From Acanthacorydalis orientalis (lineage: Eukaryota; Arthropoda; Insecta; Megaloptera; Corydalidae), in contig CM068325.1 of the NCBI GenBank assembly GCA_034766995.1, forward strand, positions 4,408,446-4,472,445: a DNA stretch of 64,000 nucleotides. Direction: 5' to 3'. Position numbers and translations under genes: made by a program. The stretch's first letter is position 1; the number at the start of each line of letters is the position of its first letter. The notes beneath the pieces were generated by a model, which saw only the letters and a program-made list of their open reading frames with translations, was not told the origin of the DNA and did no database searches. Below, piece after piece: positions 1 through 12,291 of this stretch.

Positions 1-22
1 GGGAAGAGAACGAGCGTCTTAC

Positions 23-94
23 CGGCACGTAGAAGCATCCCGCGAGCACGACGACGACGGCGACGACGACGACGATCGACCGTGCGTGAGTCAT
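23..94 (-). CDS. Probable first exon of a secreted or membrane protein gene, runs off left edge
   Basis: Read on the minus strand, an ATG at 94-92 opens a 24-codon exon that ends exactly at a good donor (CCG|GTAAGA, intron from 22). The peptide begins MTHARS, continues with a run dominated by valine (IVVVVAVVVVLAG) and ends CFYVP. That is the shape of a signal peptide: basic residue at position 5, hydrophobic core at 7-17, small residues at 18-19. The valines come from a GAC/GTC trinucleotide tract at about 47-77. The rest of the gene lies left of the window, so the product is unknown. Chance is possible because the tract is simple sequence, but start, hydrophobic core and donor agree. Confidence 0.45.
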
Positions 95-487
95 CTCCGT
101 GGCTGTTGGACGGACGTTCGGATCGACCGCTCGTCTACTGCATGGCTCGGTGCTCCGGCGGCGATCTGGTCGGACAGACAGAACGAGAAATGGATGCGAA
201 CGAGACTGTAACGAACTGGCGTTTGTACGTTCGGTCCGTCAGACGAACGGTCCGTGTTTATCGGACTTGACTTGAACGGCCGCTAGATCGTCGAGCGGAC
301 GACCGTGATCACGGTCCGAAGACGGAGACCGAACGCTCGCCCGTCTCGAATCATTGACGAGCGTGCTAAACGGCGACAGCGTCGAAGAACGACTTGTTTT
401 CGATACAGTCGCGTCAGTCGTTCAATAACAAAGGATTTTTGTGTCCTAATTTTGTACGGTTTATCGGTTCGATAACAGTTTCGATTG

Positions 488-521
488 ACACACACAAACA
501 CACACACACATACACATATAC

Positions 522-553
<32 letters not shown>
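488..553. repeat. (CA)n then (TA)n microsatellite
   Basis: A compound CA-rich then TA-rich tract. The flanking 95-487 and 554-820 show no supported gene. Confidence 0.9.
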
Positions 554-816
554 AGATACATATAATAAAATATATAAATAATAAGAATCTGCGCGCTGAT
601 ATTTGAACGGGGTATCGTGAAGGCAACGTTGAAACATTGAAAATTCACTCGAAATATTTTCCAGAGCCGTCTGTACGATTCGATTTTTGAATATGTGCGG
701 GAGAATCGCTCTGTATCAATGTATTTATCACTCAGTCTACACACTCTCCAATCTATCTGTCTGTCTACTTATTTATCAATCTATCCATCCGAAAATACGT
801 CTAAAATCAGTCTATC

Positions 817-820
<4 letters not shown>

Positions 821-883
<63 letters not shown>

Positions 884-909
884 CTATATATACAAATATA
901 TATATACAA

Positions 910-951
<42 letters not shown>
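821..951. repeat. (TA)n microsatellite, imperfect
   Basis: About 130 bp of TA repeats with scattered CA and AAA interruptions, directly preceding the LINE fragment at 1008. Confidence 0.95.
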
Positions 952-1007
952 CATCATCTTCATATATATGTATATATATATGACTCCAAACAACACAACG
1001 AAGTATG

Positions 1008-1378
1008 GAAAGATGCGTGTTGGGAATAACAAGAAGAGATAGAAAGAGAATAAGAATGGATACGAAAACAAACACGAGTCACAGATATAATGAGAAGAGT
1101 TTGAAAGGGTTTGAAATGAATATGGGCGGGACATGTCGCAAGAAGAGAGGACAACCGATGGACGATAGAAATTATCGACTGGGAACCAAGGAATATGAAA
1201 AGACCCAGAAAGAGACCAATGAACGGATCGGATGAGGATATTGAAAACTTTCTTGGAAAACTGTGGAGAAGAGAGGCACTGAATCGAACAGAATGCAAAA
1301 TCATGGAAGAAGGCCTTCATCCAGCAGTGGATTGACAGAGGCTGATGTTGATATATATATATATATATATATATATAT
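1008..1378 (+). mobile_element. RTE-like non-LTR retrotransposon, 3' end with (TA)n tail
   Basis: Conceptual translation with two small frameshifts gives the C-terminal part of an endonuclease-reverse transcriptase: a GITRRDR stretch, then WAGHVARR and RWTIEIIDWEPR, then FIQQWIDRG with a stop at 1343-1345. These motifs mark the end of RTE-clade proteins in many insects. The stop is followed at once by TGTTGATA and (TA)n up to 1378, fitting the very short 3' UTR and microsatellite tail of RTE elements. It is a dead, 5'-truncated copy. A sister copy lies at 12,314 and an antisense piece at 1795. Confidence 0.7.
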
Positions 1379-1794
1379 TGAGGAACGTCCGTCAATAGGG
1401 CCGTGCTCGTAATCTACGGCACGTACTTACATGCTTCCTACATGATTTCGACCGAAGTTTGTTGCCATTTCCTAATTAAAACAATAATAGATGACGTCGA
1501 CGCGCTATCATCGCGAGCAGTTGTCTCTTATAAAGTACGTACGTGTGTGTGTGTGTGTGTGTGTGCATGCATGCTCGAACAGCACCACGCACCGATGTAC
1601 GAAAATATCATTTGCATGCGACGGTGTCAAGAGTTTATCGTCGACGATTTTTGTTTTCGGTTTATCGTGCGCTCGGCCGAAAAAATTGGCTCGGATAAAG
1701 CGCGGCGTTTCGAGAACGGCAGGCCGGGTGCTTGAACTCGAACGCTTCTTAAACTTGTACGTGTGTGTGTTCGTGTGTGTGTGTGTGTGTATGT

Positions 1795-1889
1795 ATTCAT
1801 TTCAAACCCTTCACTCTTCTCATTATATCTGTGACTCGTGTTTGTTTTCGTATCCATTCTTATTCTCTTTCTATCTCTTCTTGTTATTC

Positions 1890-1964
<75 letters not shown>
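1795..1964 (-). mobile_element. Antisense fragment of the same RTE-like LINE with (TA)n
   Basis: Positions 1795-1891 are the reverse complement of about 1023-1120 of the LINE copy at 1008, sharing the stretch coding for the RRDRKR and VTDIM region. It abuts a pure (TA)n tract at 1892-1951 that continues imperfectly to 1964. TG-rich tracts at 1543-1565 and 1759-1791 precede it. It is too short to be functional. Confidence 0.7.
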
Positions 1965-2188
1965 CGAGTATGTGTGTGTGCATAGAGAGAGAGAGAGATA
2001 GAGACTGACAGAGTTGGATACCCGTCGATTTTCGAGAAACGTCCTATACAAGATCAACCCGGGTGTTGGGAATGAATGAAGCCCCGCGCCCACAGTGATA
2101 GAAACGTGAAAATGAATTTATAAAAGGGAAAAAAAATGACAGGCACATGTGAATCCAATCAGGATCGAGAAACAAGAACAGTGGTCAC

Positions 2189-3293
2189 ATTATTTACTAA
2201 TCGCCGGTCTACGGATTGACTTTGTCGTTCAGATAATTAAAAATCTCCTCCAGAGACAGTAATTTTTATATAAACGGTAAACTGGCACGAAGAGTTTAAA
2301 AAAAAGGCTGGGAGTGTTAAACAGAATATATCCGTGTGTTTTCTATGAAACGTATCGACGGAACACTCTGTCGAACCGTTTGACACGCACTGGCCGACAC
2401 AGTAACGTCCGGACGTGTGAAACGTTCAAACTTTCCTCGACGCACAGGTCGTTTATCTACCGTAGATCGTCTCCATGCACGAATAAAACCTGTCTCGGAT
2501 AGTCTTCCGGTTTATCCTCGGTCTTCGGATAGTCTTCTTGTATAGATCGTGCTCGACGATCGATACCGGCTTTCAAATAAGAAACATGTGGAATTTCCGA
2601 ACAGAAATTCGGACGAGCCGTGAAGTCAGGCTCGTGAAACGTGAATCAGTGTATAATCACGCCCGGCGCTCGGCGCTCGAAACAGCGCCGAGCGCTGTCG
2701 ATCGCCCGGCTCGGACGCATTATACTCCGATTCACGATCCGCGGCCCTACATCATCGTACGATATTTAAGATATGATAGAACCGCCGTTTTTCATACAGA
2801 AATGTTTATATTCATATATTTGACATGCTTGGAGATTCCGTACAGATTTTATGTGCCATGAAACGGATAAGTAGACACGAACGGTGCAGTTCTCAACGAA
2901 ATACCGACCGTAACTCGTTCTGAATCGAAATCTGTGCCCGGCAGATACATTAAGATCGATTAATATAGTCGGAGTGTTCTGAAAACCGTTTCAATCCTGT
3001 AACATAATCCATGTAAACGATCACTATCTGGTCGGATTTGTACATGAATCTCGTTTTAGCTCATCGAATGTTTGTATAACGGACAATACGGTCCTGATAA
3101 TACACTGTTATCATATGAACATGTCTGTATTTTAAAAGAAAGTAACGTATGAAGTGGATTTAACGGTCAGACAAGCCAATCTCGGGCGTTTGTATCGAAA
3201 AGTTAGACACGGACGGGTCCGGATTGGTGCTTTAACGTTTTTCTCGCGCTTTCGATTCGAAATACACGAACAGACGGCGTTATATTCGACTGT
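2189..3293 (+). repeat. Left arm of a 1.1 kb inverted duplication (repeat family A)
   Basis: This block is nearly identical, in reverse complement, to 15,244-16,361. Homology starts near CTAATCGCCGG at 2198 and ends near TATATTCGACTG at 3282. Both arms carry the GC-rich palindromic core and matching short reading frames, none of which resembles a known protein. More diverged copies occur around 5752-6110 and 12,060-12,720, so this looks like a dispersed repeat. No terminal inverted repeats or target duplications are visible. Confidence 0.85.
2641..2735 (+). repeat. GC-rich palindromic core of repeat family A, copy 1
   Basis: An imperfect palindrome. Outer arms start GTGAATCAGTGTATAAT and end ATTATACTCCGATTCAC. 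Inside lies a strong hairpin, GCGCTCGGCGCT facing AGCGCCGAGCGC around a short CGAAAC-type loop. Other copies are at 5841, 12,601 and 15,801, with a half copy at 13,992. Confidence 0.8.
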
Positions 3294-4008
3294 CATCGTG
3301 TGAACGGGGTTTTTTAAGACATTCGAACTCCATCCGTTATTGAATTCGGTGCAGTGTTTGCGAGTAGTGAATCGAGGGAACGAGGGAGGCGACGTAACGT
3401 GAACGGTCGGAGGAAGAGACGCGTTTCGCCCGGACTGGATGCGCCCGAGCGTCGGTCCGGCGTCGTCCGGCGCCGTCAAGACCCTAAACGACCGCGACCG
3501 TTTCGTAAACGACACAGGATCGGACTGACTTACGTTTGCGTCGTCGTCCTGCCGGCTCGTGCGTGTGTCCTGTTCGGCTCGTGCGTGTAGACCGGAACGA
3601 AACACTCGACTGTTCTCGAGCACTCACGCGCACACTGGGGCGTGGGCGGCCGCGTCTATCCTCGTCTGTTCACAACACGAACGGACGGAAACGAATATCG
3701 TAAGAATGAAGAGCGGTCTCGATGCGAATCTAGTCGTCCGCGTCACGCGTCTGAACCGATCTGATCGCTAGACGGATCTCGACTGAAACCGAAAGTGGAC
3801 CATCTTTGTGTATAAATTTGACCGAGCGCGCGCGCGTCCATGCGTGTGTGTGTGTGTGAGAATCCGCGCGACCCGCTTTCGCGCGAATGTGGACGCTTTT
3901 TTCGTCGATAATTACACAACGTGCGTTCACTAAGAGAGATAATAGTTTATCGATCCGTTGTTTGTTACTTGTGAATCATTTTTTATCCACACACACACAT
4001 ACATGTAC

Positions 4009-4039
<31 letters not shown>
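3294..4039. other. Intergenic, no gene recognised
   Basis: CpG-rich sequence with arginine-rich chance reading frames on both strands, a short TG tract near 3843 and a CA then TA microsatellite at 3990-4039. Nothing here matches a protein family I know. Confidence 0.6.
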
Positions 4040-4857
4040 CAGGGTGTGAAAAAAAACTTTCCAGATCTAAAAGGTTGACAAAGAAGGAATGGTAAACGCG
4101 ATTCGAAATTTTATAACACGATGTGAAAGGGCACGGAATCAGTAGATTTTCCGTTAGTTTCGAATAAGATATCGTCCAGACAGTGGCCCCATATTCGCGA
4201 TACACATCTCTGCTCGATTTTCGAACACCTCGATCACTGATTTCCGGGCGGCATCGATGCAATTCCTCGGCACGTGGCAGCCGTCCGTCCATTAATGGTC
4301 GCGTCGGTCGTTGTGTGTGCACTTCGGCTTTCAGACTAGTCCGAAGAAAAAAGCCACAAGGTCGTTCGACCGTGTAGACCGTCCGACGGCCACCAGGTCA
4401 AGTGTCCTGGAACCGGTTCCCTCGAAACTTCCATGGACGTGCGAGCGTGCGGTCCCGTCGTGTCGAATCGACGCATCCTGAGCTCCATGTCCAGTGTGTT
4501 TCGGATAACGGGTTTTTCCCTGTTACCAGTCTCGATTCGTCCGATCCGTCGCATATCGTTTACAGCTCCGAGCCTCGAAAACCAGCATTTCTCATGGTCT
4601 GTTCAAGTCGCTTTATAATACTGCAGCTCGATGGGCGCCGCCGGCCTGTCCGTTCATCTGGGAAAAAATTTCGAAAAGTCCAGATCGATTGATAGGACCT
4701 CCTTGACAGTTGTCTGTGGTCGTCGGTTCGTCCGAGCTTCGTCATACACCGTAAACGGTCAGGCACATTCCATGTGAAGACCTCTACCACGCCCCGTCTC
4801 GCTTCACTAGCGCCGAACTGATTGTCGAACGAAATTAGAAGTGTTTCTGGAACCCTG
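4040..4857 (-). mobile_element. Decayed mariner-like DNA transposon inserted in (TA)n
   Basis: The segment starts CAGGGTGTGA and ends GGAACCCTG, and both ends sit directly against TA repeats, as expected for an IS630/Tc1/mariner-type element duplicating a TA target. On the minus strand, around 4200-4420, broken frames resemble the transposase C-terminal region (GFFL, SLKAEV, then EELHRCRPEI). Several stops and frameshifts separate these pieces, so it is inactive. The family is a weak call from motif memory; the boundaries are clearer than the identity. Confidence 0.5.
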
Positions 4858-5451
4858 TATATATATATGTATATATATATGTATGTATGTACAACCTCTG
4901 TGCATATTTACACGTCGTGCAGTTCCGAAACGGGTCAATGGCGGACGGAAAAAAAACAAACGAGCACGGCTGATAAACCGTATCAGCGTGCGCCGGCCGA
5001 TCAAGCGTCCAGGTGTGCGGCCGCGATTACCGACGTGTCCTCGTTTCTCTATCGGCGTCCTTGCACACGAACGGGATCGATAAGAGAGACAGCGAAGAAC
5101 GGTTCGCGATCATCAGCGGCCCGAGTATCCGCTCGAACAGGTCGTCGGGCTGTCGCGTCGAGACATTTCGAACAGGACGCCGACTTCGATCGAGTTTCTG
5201 ATCGATTTCCCGCGCCCTGGGCTCGGACGAGCTTGCCAACGGCCGTCACGTTCAAGTGTCGTGCGACTTTCCTCGAAGATCCTTATCCGAATGCTTTCGA
5301 AGTGAAATACAAAAAAAAATGTATAGAAAACAGACCCGGGTTGGTGTTCTCGTCCTCATTTCCGTGGCCCGGAGTTCGACCAGGCCTTGAAAGGACCGTA
5401 ATAGTTGACTGTGATCGGATGTTTCCCTTTCTCTCTGACAGATATCGAATA
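4858..5451. other. Intergenic, no gene recognised
   Basis: A TA microsatellite at 4858-4890 follows the transposon end. The rest is CpG-rich DNA with overlapping frames on both strands and no recognisable domain. Confidence 0.55.
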
Positions 5452-5620
5452 TGTCAGTACGAGGCGCACTAAGATCGACGTTTTGCTCTTTTCTCGACGT
5501 CAGAGATTCGAACAGACGCTACTAAAGATCATAACACCTGACCGACGTCTTGTAAAAGGATTCTGTGGTCGACTGTCGATCTATCCAGACATGTATTCGG
5601 TTTTATCATCGAGTTTAGGT
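5452..5620 (+). repeat. Dispersed direct repeat B, copy 1
   Basis: Homologous in the same orientation to 14,034-14,175. Both begin GTCAGTACGAGGC and run through matched blocks such as ACCTGACCGA and TCGATC(T/C)AT. In the second copy it directly follows a half copy of the family A core, so A and B were probably parts of one longer element. Confidence 0.65.
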
Positions 5621-5751
5621 TTTAGCGTCGATAAAAAGACAGATAGAGCAGTCGTATCGATTCAGAACTGACCGTTTGTGAGCAAGTATCGTTTTTTTTT
5701 GGTCGTGTCAGCGGATTTGGAACGAAATCTAAGTCGTCCGATATGTGTAGC

Positions 5752-6110
5752 GATAAATGAAGAGCATGAGGAGCGCGTTATGCAAAAAAATCGAACTGAC
5801 CAATCGAAACACTCGAGAAAGGAAGAGCGGACCATGTAACGCGAATCAGTGTATAATCACGCCCGGCGCCCAGCGCTGTTTCAAGCGCTCGGCGCTGCCG
5901 TTCGCCCGCCTCGGACAATACTGTGTTCCGTTTCGATTCCACGTCCGTTACATCAACAGGAAATATTTAAGATTCGATACGATTCCGAATAAAATCTCTG
6001 TTTCGGGTCCGTGTTTTGTACAGAAACACGTTTATACATGGATATTATTATTATTATATGGATATATTATTATTTATAGATATTATATATTAGATTTTTT
6101 ATACATAGAT
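5752..6110 (+). repeat. Diverged copy of repeat family A, with palindromic core at 5841-5938
   Basis: Carries the family A core (CGAATCAGTGTATAATCACG at 5842) and the downstream ATATTTAAGAT and TGTACAGAAA landmarks of the 2189 copy. The inner hairpin is degraded (GGCGCCCAGCGC against GCGCTCGGCGC). Truncated relative to the 1.1 kb copies. Confidence 0.65.
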
Positions 6111-6744
6111 ATCAAACATTCGCGACGTCTCTCTCGGACATCACGGTCGATCGATCGACCCAACCATCGATGGACATTGATCCGTACGATCGAGACTCGG
6201 CGCGAAATTCGATTTTCGGTACAAAATCGTCGCTGAACGGTACGTAACCGTGCGATTGTTCGATATTAACACTAATCGAGCGAGCCGAATTCGTTAGAGG
6301 GAAACTGTCGGTTCCGTGGCGACGGTTCTCGAAGCTAGTGTTCGATTCTAGTCGGAGAAGTGTATATCTTCAAGCTGGACAAGGCCTGAGATCGATCGTC
6401 ATGACAGACAGACGGGCGGTTAGCACGGGGAGAGCGAACGCTTCGAGTCGTCGCCGGGACCGAGTTTCGTCTCGAACAGATTCGGCTTATGCAGAGAGAG
6501 AGAGTGGGGTCTCGAACGTACCTGGACGGAGGTCGGCATCCCGGATCGGAGCGCCTGTACGTCGATGATTGTTGCGTTGCGTGCCGGTTCTTCCTACTGC
6601 ACTACGACCATCGTCCCTGCGCACATGGTCTCGACTTCGAATCGTTTTCCTGTCGACAGTTTCGGGACGAATGGATGGGAAGGTGTTCAGGTCGGTTGGA
6701 TTGAAAACTACAGTAACAATTAATGTTCTTTATTCGGATTTTTC

Positions 6745-6777
<33 letters not shown>

Positions 6778-7311
6778 GTATGAGTAATACATTTATTAGA
6801 TAATAATTATGACAAAAAAATTAATTAACGATTTCTTACTTCAGATATAAACTGACATCGTAGGAATGAATCTTATACTAAGTACGTACCATTTTTCACC
6901 ACACATACACACATTTACACACACACACTCATATACATATACATATATATATGTATAGTGTACAAGGCGTCGCTCTCGTGTTCGAAATTCGAGCCAATCG
7001 TCCGAACTGAGCGAGAGCCGAGTACGATCAGGCGTACGTTCAAGGGGGACCGACGTGCGGTCCTCGTTCGAACGGCGTTGAGTCGGACACGAACTGTGTG
7101 CACGACGTTCCTCGACTGTACTGATAGCGTTCAACTATACTCTATCGCGAGAGGAAAAAAAATACATAAAGGAAAGAAAGAAATATATTTATATATATAT
7201 ATATCTATAAAAAAAAACGCACACAGTAGGAATGAATCTACAGAACTAGGCGACAGAGGGCGTCGAAATCGTAACCGTTACACCCCTGCCACATCCGATA
7301 AAGTGAATAAA

Positions 7312-7346
<35 letters not shown>

Positions 7347-7686
7347 ATATATGTATATATATATATATGTATGTATGTATGCCATAAGCTAAACCCTATC
7401 CGTATAAAGATTGATATAAATAGTACAGTGCGGTATTAAGAGCAGCTTCGAATAATAAATAAATAATTGAAACCGAACGATTCGGGTATTGGGAGGGGTG
7501 AGGGAGACGTGTACGGGCCGTCTCGCTCTTAACTCTAACGAATAAATTACAAACGTTTATTGCAACTCCTGGCCTGTGTTAATTGTAAATTTTCAATTAT
7601 ATAAATATATATTATTATTTATTAAATAGTGTTAGTAATTCGGTTGTGTCACGATCACTGACTTGATATATTTTCATCTCTCTCTC

Positions 7687-7728
<42 letters not shown>

Positions 7729-7942
7729 AACACAACCTGGTTAAATAAACATGTGAGGTTTAGTTAGTCTTTAATAAAAAAACATCCCGTCCCGTCGCAC
7801 GCGCTCAGTTCCAAGTTTCGTGACGAAATAGCACCGAGTCTTCTGTACCGATCCACCGAGTACATTCGGCGATCAACATTCCGACCATGAAGGAAACCGG
7901 CATAAAGTGCCAGTCGAAAAAAAGATTGGCGGACTTGAGAGA
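6111..7942. other. Intergenic, microsatellite-rich, no gene recognised
   Basis: Contains TA tracts at 6756-6778, 7190-7207, 7311-7380 and 7691-7725, with AT-rich non-coding DNA between. A minus-strand frame at 7764-8387 encodes an arginine-rich peptide with no recognisable domain and overlaps a hairpin, so I do not call it a gene. Confidence 0.55.
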
Positions 7943-8050
7943 CGATCGAGCGTCGAGCGGGGAAAAGGGCCGGCACCGTCCGGCGCGGACCCGTCCGGGC
8001 GAGTCCGCGCCGGACGCGCTCTTCCATTTTCCCCGCTCGACGCTCGATCG
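7943..8050. repeat. Nested GC-rich hairpin, 24 bp perfect outer arms
   Basis: Outer arms at 7943-7966 and 8027-8050 are perfect reverse complements (CGATCGAGCGTCGAGCGG then GGAAAA). Inside, GTCCGGCGCGGAC at 7978-7990 pairs perfectly with GTCCGCGCCGGAC at about 8003-8015. The whole 108 bp can fold into one long stem with an internal bulge. Confidence 0.8.
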
Positions 8051-10121
8051 TTCCTTCCACCCGCTCGCCGTTTTTCACAATCGGTTTTGGCCCGTCCCGG
8101 AATACTTTCGTTTTCTCGTTCTTTCCGGACAGGCGTCTCCCTCCTAATCGTTTTCTGACCGAAAATCTCTGGAAGAATCTTCCACGCGGTCCTCTCTGAC
8201 GAACCGTCGCGTCCGAGACGACGGTTCGTCGACAAGAGCGTCTCGTCACGATTCGAGAGAACGAATCGGGTCGAGATTCAATCGATTGTACAATTTCGAG
8301 CGAAAATGTGAACCGTGCGCGCGTGACGGCACGACCGAGTCTTCGCAGACAAAACTTCCAGTTTAGACTAGGATCACTCTCGTCCACTAATCGTTCTACA
8401 AGAACTTAAATAATAACTTTGTATTGTAGCTGTATGTCCCCGTGGTGGGGTTTACTAGTTCGTACTCGCACATTTTCGCACGCTCGACGCTCGGTACGGA
8501 CGATTTTTGGTCGCGTTTAAGGCACGCGCACAGTGAAAACAGATCCAAACGTGTCGGGACACTTATTCTAAGTACATAAATGAGGCGAGAGTCGTCTAAT
8601 CGTTTCTACCGAGCGTCAAACACACACACGGCACACAATTCAAAGAAGTCTCAGGCCTGATCTCCATAATTATAGAATTTGTGCCTTGTATGCAGGCAAC
8701 TTCCTTACACGACGGTGTTTGGACAATTGCGTACAAACAAGGTTACTTTTTAAGAATATTGACATTTGAGAACGAACTACCGTTCAAAGTATGTGAAACT
8801 GGTTCGAACCCCGTTTGAATTGTGTGCGTGGAAATGTATGTACTTACATTCTATATTTTTTTTAAAAAAAAAACCGTATTCAAAATACAAAAAAGCATAA
8901 ATAAATCTAACTTACGTCTAAACACAATCAACTACAGCTAATTATTGCTCGTCTACACGTACTCTACACGATTATTGTCCTGGATATTGTCGTTCCGTTT
9001 CGTTCCAGTAACTGGAATCGAACGGTGCGCGACTGACACACGTGTATAAATATATATATATATATATAAGTGTTAGCACCAAATTACAGCTCTAGAATCT
9101 AGTTTCGACGTTGCGAAAGGCACTTGTCGGTTACACATCTAATCCGTAATAATGAAAGAACGCTGATACGTGGCACGTTTATCTCTCTTTTTCTGTTCGA
9201 GAAAAGATAGACGTAGTACGCACGAAGAGATCAGCATGTACTGTTAAAAATAACAGATCGAATCGCTAAAAAGTCTGGACGCGTTCGATCAGCACACGTA
9301 TCTCTGTCGTACGTTTACAGACGTGTGCACGTCTATCTCTTTTCCTCGAACGGTTTTTCCGGTGAAATTTCGATTTTTTTACGGATTCTTCATGACTAAA
9401 GTATCGTACAGTCTTTTCTTCCCATATAAGGCACTCTGTGAATGAGAATTCGGTATCGATTCCTGTTCTGCGGTCTTAAACAACAGGGCTCTATCCCTTT
9501 TTTGTGAATAACGTGTTTTGGTGCACGTCGAGAGAGTTTTGAGTTTCGAAAAATGTTTGTGAATATCAAAAAGTGGCCGTTGGACGGCTCGGATGGAATT
9601 CGAATGTAGATAGAACCGACTTACGCCCTTTTGAATAACGGCCGGTGGAACAGATCGAACAGAAATGTAAAAAAATGTATCAAAAAATACTAGAATGGCA
9701 TCCCGTGGAGCCAAAATTAAACAATTATTCAGTACCGATCGACTGTCTTATACAAAATGGTCCATGTTGGGCCTCTAGTTTCATATTTCTAACAGAATTG
9801 AATGAGCGACTGAACTTGAAATGAAACAGAAACGAAATACATTTCTCTTCTTTTAAAAAAAAATACAATAATATACGAATCTTTTGTGTGGATTTTATTT
9901 TATGGAACAATTATGAAGTTCCTTTTTCTTCAAAAAAAAAAAACAAAAGAAATTATAAAGCCTACTCGTAAGTTCTTTCATTGAATAAAAAAACAAAACT
10001 CTCGATGAGAGAGGAACACAGAGAGGACATGTTTCAATGTTAAATCGTTTTTATCTCTCGCGTCCCCTTCTACACAGCGTGTGTGTGTTTTTCTTTTTTT
10101 AAAAAAACCAAAGCGAACGAA
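8051..10121. other. Intergenic / 3' flank of the Scratch-like gene
   Basis: Increasingly AT-rich DNA without a supported reading frame. A minus-strand AATAAA signal lies near 9893-9898, about 225 bp beyond the Scratch-like stop, and could end that transcript. A (TA)n tract occurs at 9050-9068. Confidence 0.5.
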
Positions 10122-12222
10122 TCATTCGAATTGTCGCGTCTGCGTCGCCGGCGAGAAATCGACGGGCCGCTCCTGGCAAACGGACCCGTACTTGGAGACG
10201 CTCGACAGTATGACGGACGGATGCTGGACCGAACAGTAGATCAGTCGTTCCGGGTTCGGCGAGATGACTGTGTCTCTCTCGTACGCGCTCTGTCCCTCCG
10301 CCGTCGCCGTGTCGAAGTACTTTTGCTTGACGTCCGGGTCGTGCGGCCGTCCCGGACTCCCGGACGGCCGTTCCGGGCTGCGTATCACCGTCGACGGCGT
10401 CTCGAACGCGGACCTCTGTCCGAAGTATTCGCGCGGACGCGGCAGCGTGACGATCACGGACGGCGGCGCGGTCGGCTGCGGCGGCGGAAGCGGCGTGGTC
10501 GACGCGTCGGACGACGACGACGACGACGTCGCCGTCGTCCGCTGCCGGGCCGCGTTCTGATGGAGGCGCATGCACGACGACTCCTCGTGCTTGTACAGGT
10601 ACGACTTGAGCGCGAACGCCTTGCCGCACCGGGCGCACGTGTGCGGTTTCGTGTTCGAGTGCGTCTGCACGTGGGCGCGCAGGTTCGACTTGTCGGCGAA
10701 GGCTTTCGCGCAGACCGAGCACTTGAACGGCTTCTCGCCTGCAACAGCGAGAGGGGAACGCGCGATGAAACACCGGGAGCTCGTGGAGCGAGATCGGTGA
10801 ACGGTCTCGCTATTTTACAGTCGAAATCGCGGACAAACATTTCATTCCTAACAGAATTTCGGCCTCTTAAACATCGATCGAAGTATAAACATTAACAGTT
10901 GGATCCTGCAGATCCGAAGTGCTTCTCGTTCGATTCCGTCCGATCCCCACGGCCTCGTCTGGCGGTCGGACCGTGCTATTAACGTTTATTGTCGTCTACT
11001 TTTATTCCGAATCCGATAAGAGTGAGACAGGAGGACTCGGAGACGTCCTTCGACATACTTCGAAGAAGATGATGAAGGAGAGTAAAAAAAAGAAAAACCA
11101 CTCACCGGTGTGCGTCCGGATGTGGCCCTGCAGCAGCCATGGTCTCGAGAAACACTTGCCGCAGAAATGGCACCTGCAGCCCTGGTTGTGCGTCCGGACG
11201 TGCATCGAGAACGCCGGCATCGAGACGTACACCTTGTCGCAGTGCGGACACCGTCTCGCCTTCTTGTCGGCGAGCGACCTGTGCGTCTGCCTGTGCCGCG
11301 CGAGGTTGCTCGACGTGCTGTACTTCTTCCCGCAGTCCGGACACTCGTGGCAGTCGTCCTGGGACGCTGCCTGGACGTGCGCCGGCACCGCGACGCCGTA
11401 CATCTTCATCTCGCACGTCGACAGCGAATCGCCGCTCGTGTAGTCGTCGTCGTCGCCGCCGGCGCGCGCGTCCCCGTGCTTCGAGTCCGAACTGCACGAC
11501 GACGACTCCTCGTTGCTCTTGAACGCGTCGTCGGACGTCGCGGCGCGTCGCGACGACCTCGACGACGTCTTGTCGAACAGCTTGTGGCTGTAGCCGTACG
11601 GCGCGGCGGCCGTTTCGACCTCTCCGGACGCGCGCTTCGACGCGACGTCGACGTCATCGTCGCCGATCGAACGGTTCGTCGCGTTCAAGTGTCTGTAGCG
11701 GGTCAGGCGGCCGGCCGCGGCGGCGAGACTGACCTCGGCCAGCTTCGTCAAGTTGTACAGCTCTTCGAGACAGTCGGAATCGTCGCCGGTTTCGTTCGGA
11801 CGCGGGTCGAACTGCTGGTCCCGACTCGAATCTAAATACAGAACAAGTTTATCGACACAGACACACAAACCTACATATAAACACATAAACACTACCGAAT
11901 TACACAAATTTCTAAACAACTGGATCACAATGGTGGTCTTAACATTCTGGTCTTAACATTCAGAGAGAATCTCAAGCAACTATCGACTTTAATTCCACGT
12001 ACGTGCAGCGTCGAACGTGCTGTAGTTTGTTACTTCGACTACAAACTCAATACATCGAAATACTAGGTCTCATAACAAGTGATATTTGGTCTGTGTGAAT
12101 CTGTTGGATGTAGATTTCGATTTAGAACGAGTTCAGGCCGATATTTCTATTTGAAACTGCACCGGTCATGTCCGGTGATTCGTTTTAGTGGTAATTAGGT
12201 GTGTACAGGATCTTTAAATTAG

Positions 12223-12291
<69 letters not shown>

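Noticed and set aside
687..1042. Tyr/Ile repeat peptides
   Set aside because: Pure translation of the (TA)n microsatellite.
2538..2861. 107-codon frame in both arms of the inverted duplication
   Set aside because: Conserved only because the DNA arms are nearly identical; it crosses the palindromic core and has no domain.
7764..8387. 207-codon minus-strand frame rich in arginine
   Set aside because: No domain; composition matches CpG-rich non-coding DNA, and it overlaps a perfect hairpin that explains part of the open frame.
10083..10895. 270-codon plus-strand arginine-rich frame
   Set aside because: Antisense to the zinc-finger and C-terminal exon of the Scratch-like gene; the arginine runs arise from the complement of serine and proline codons.
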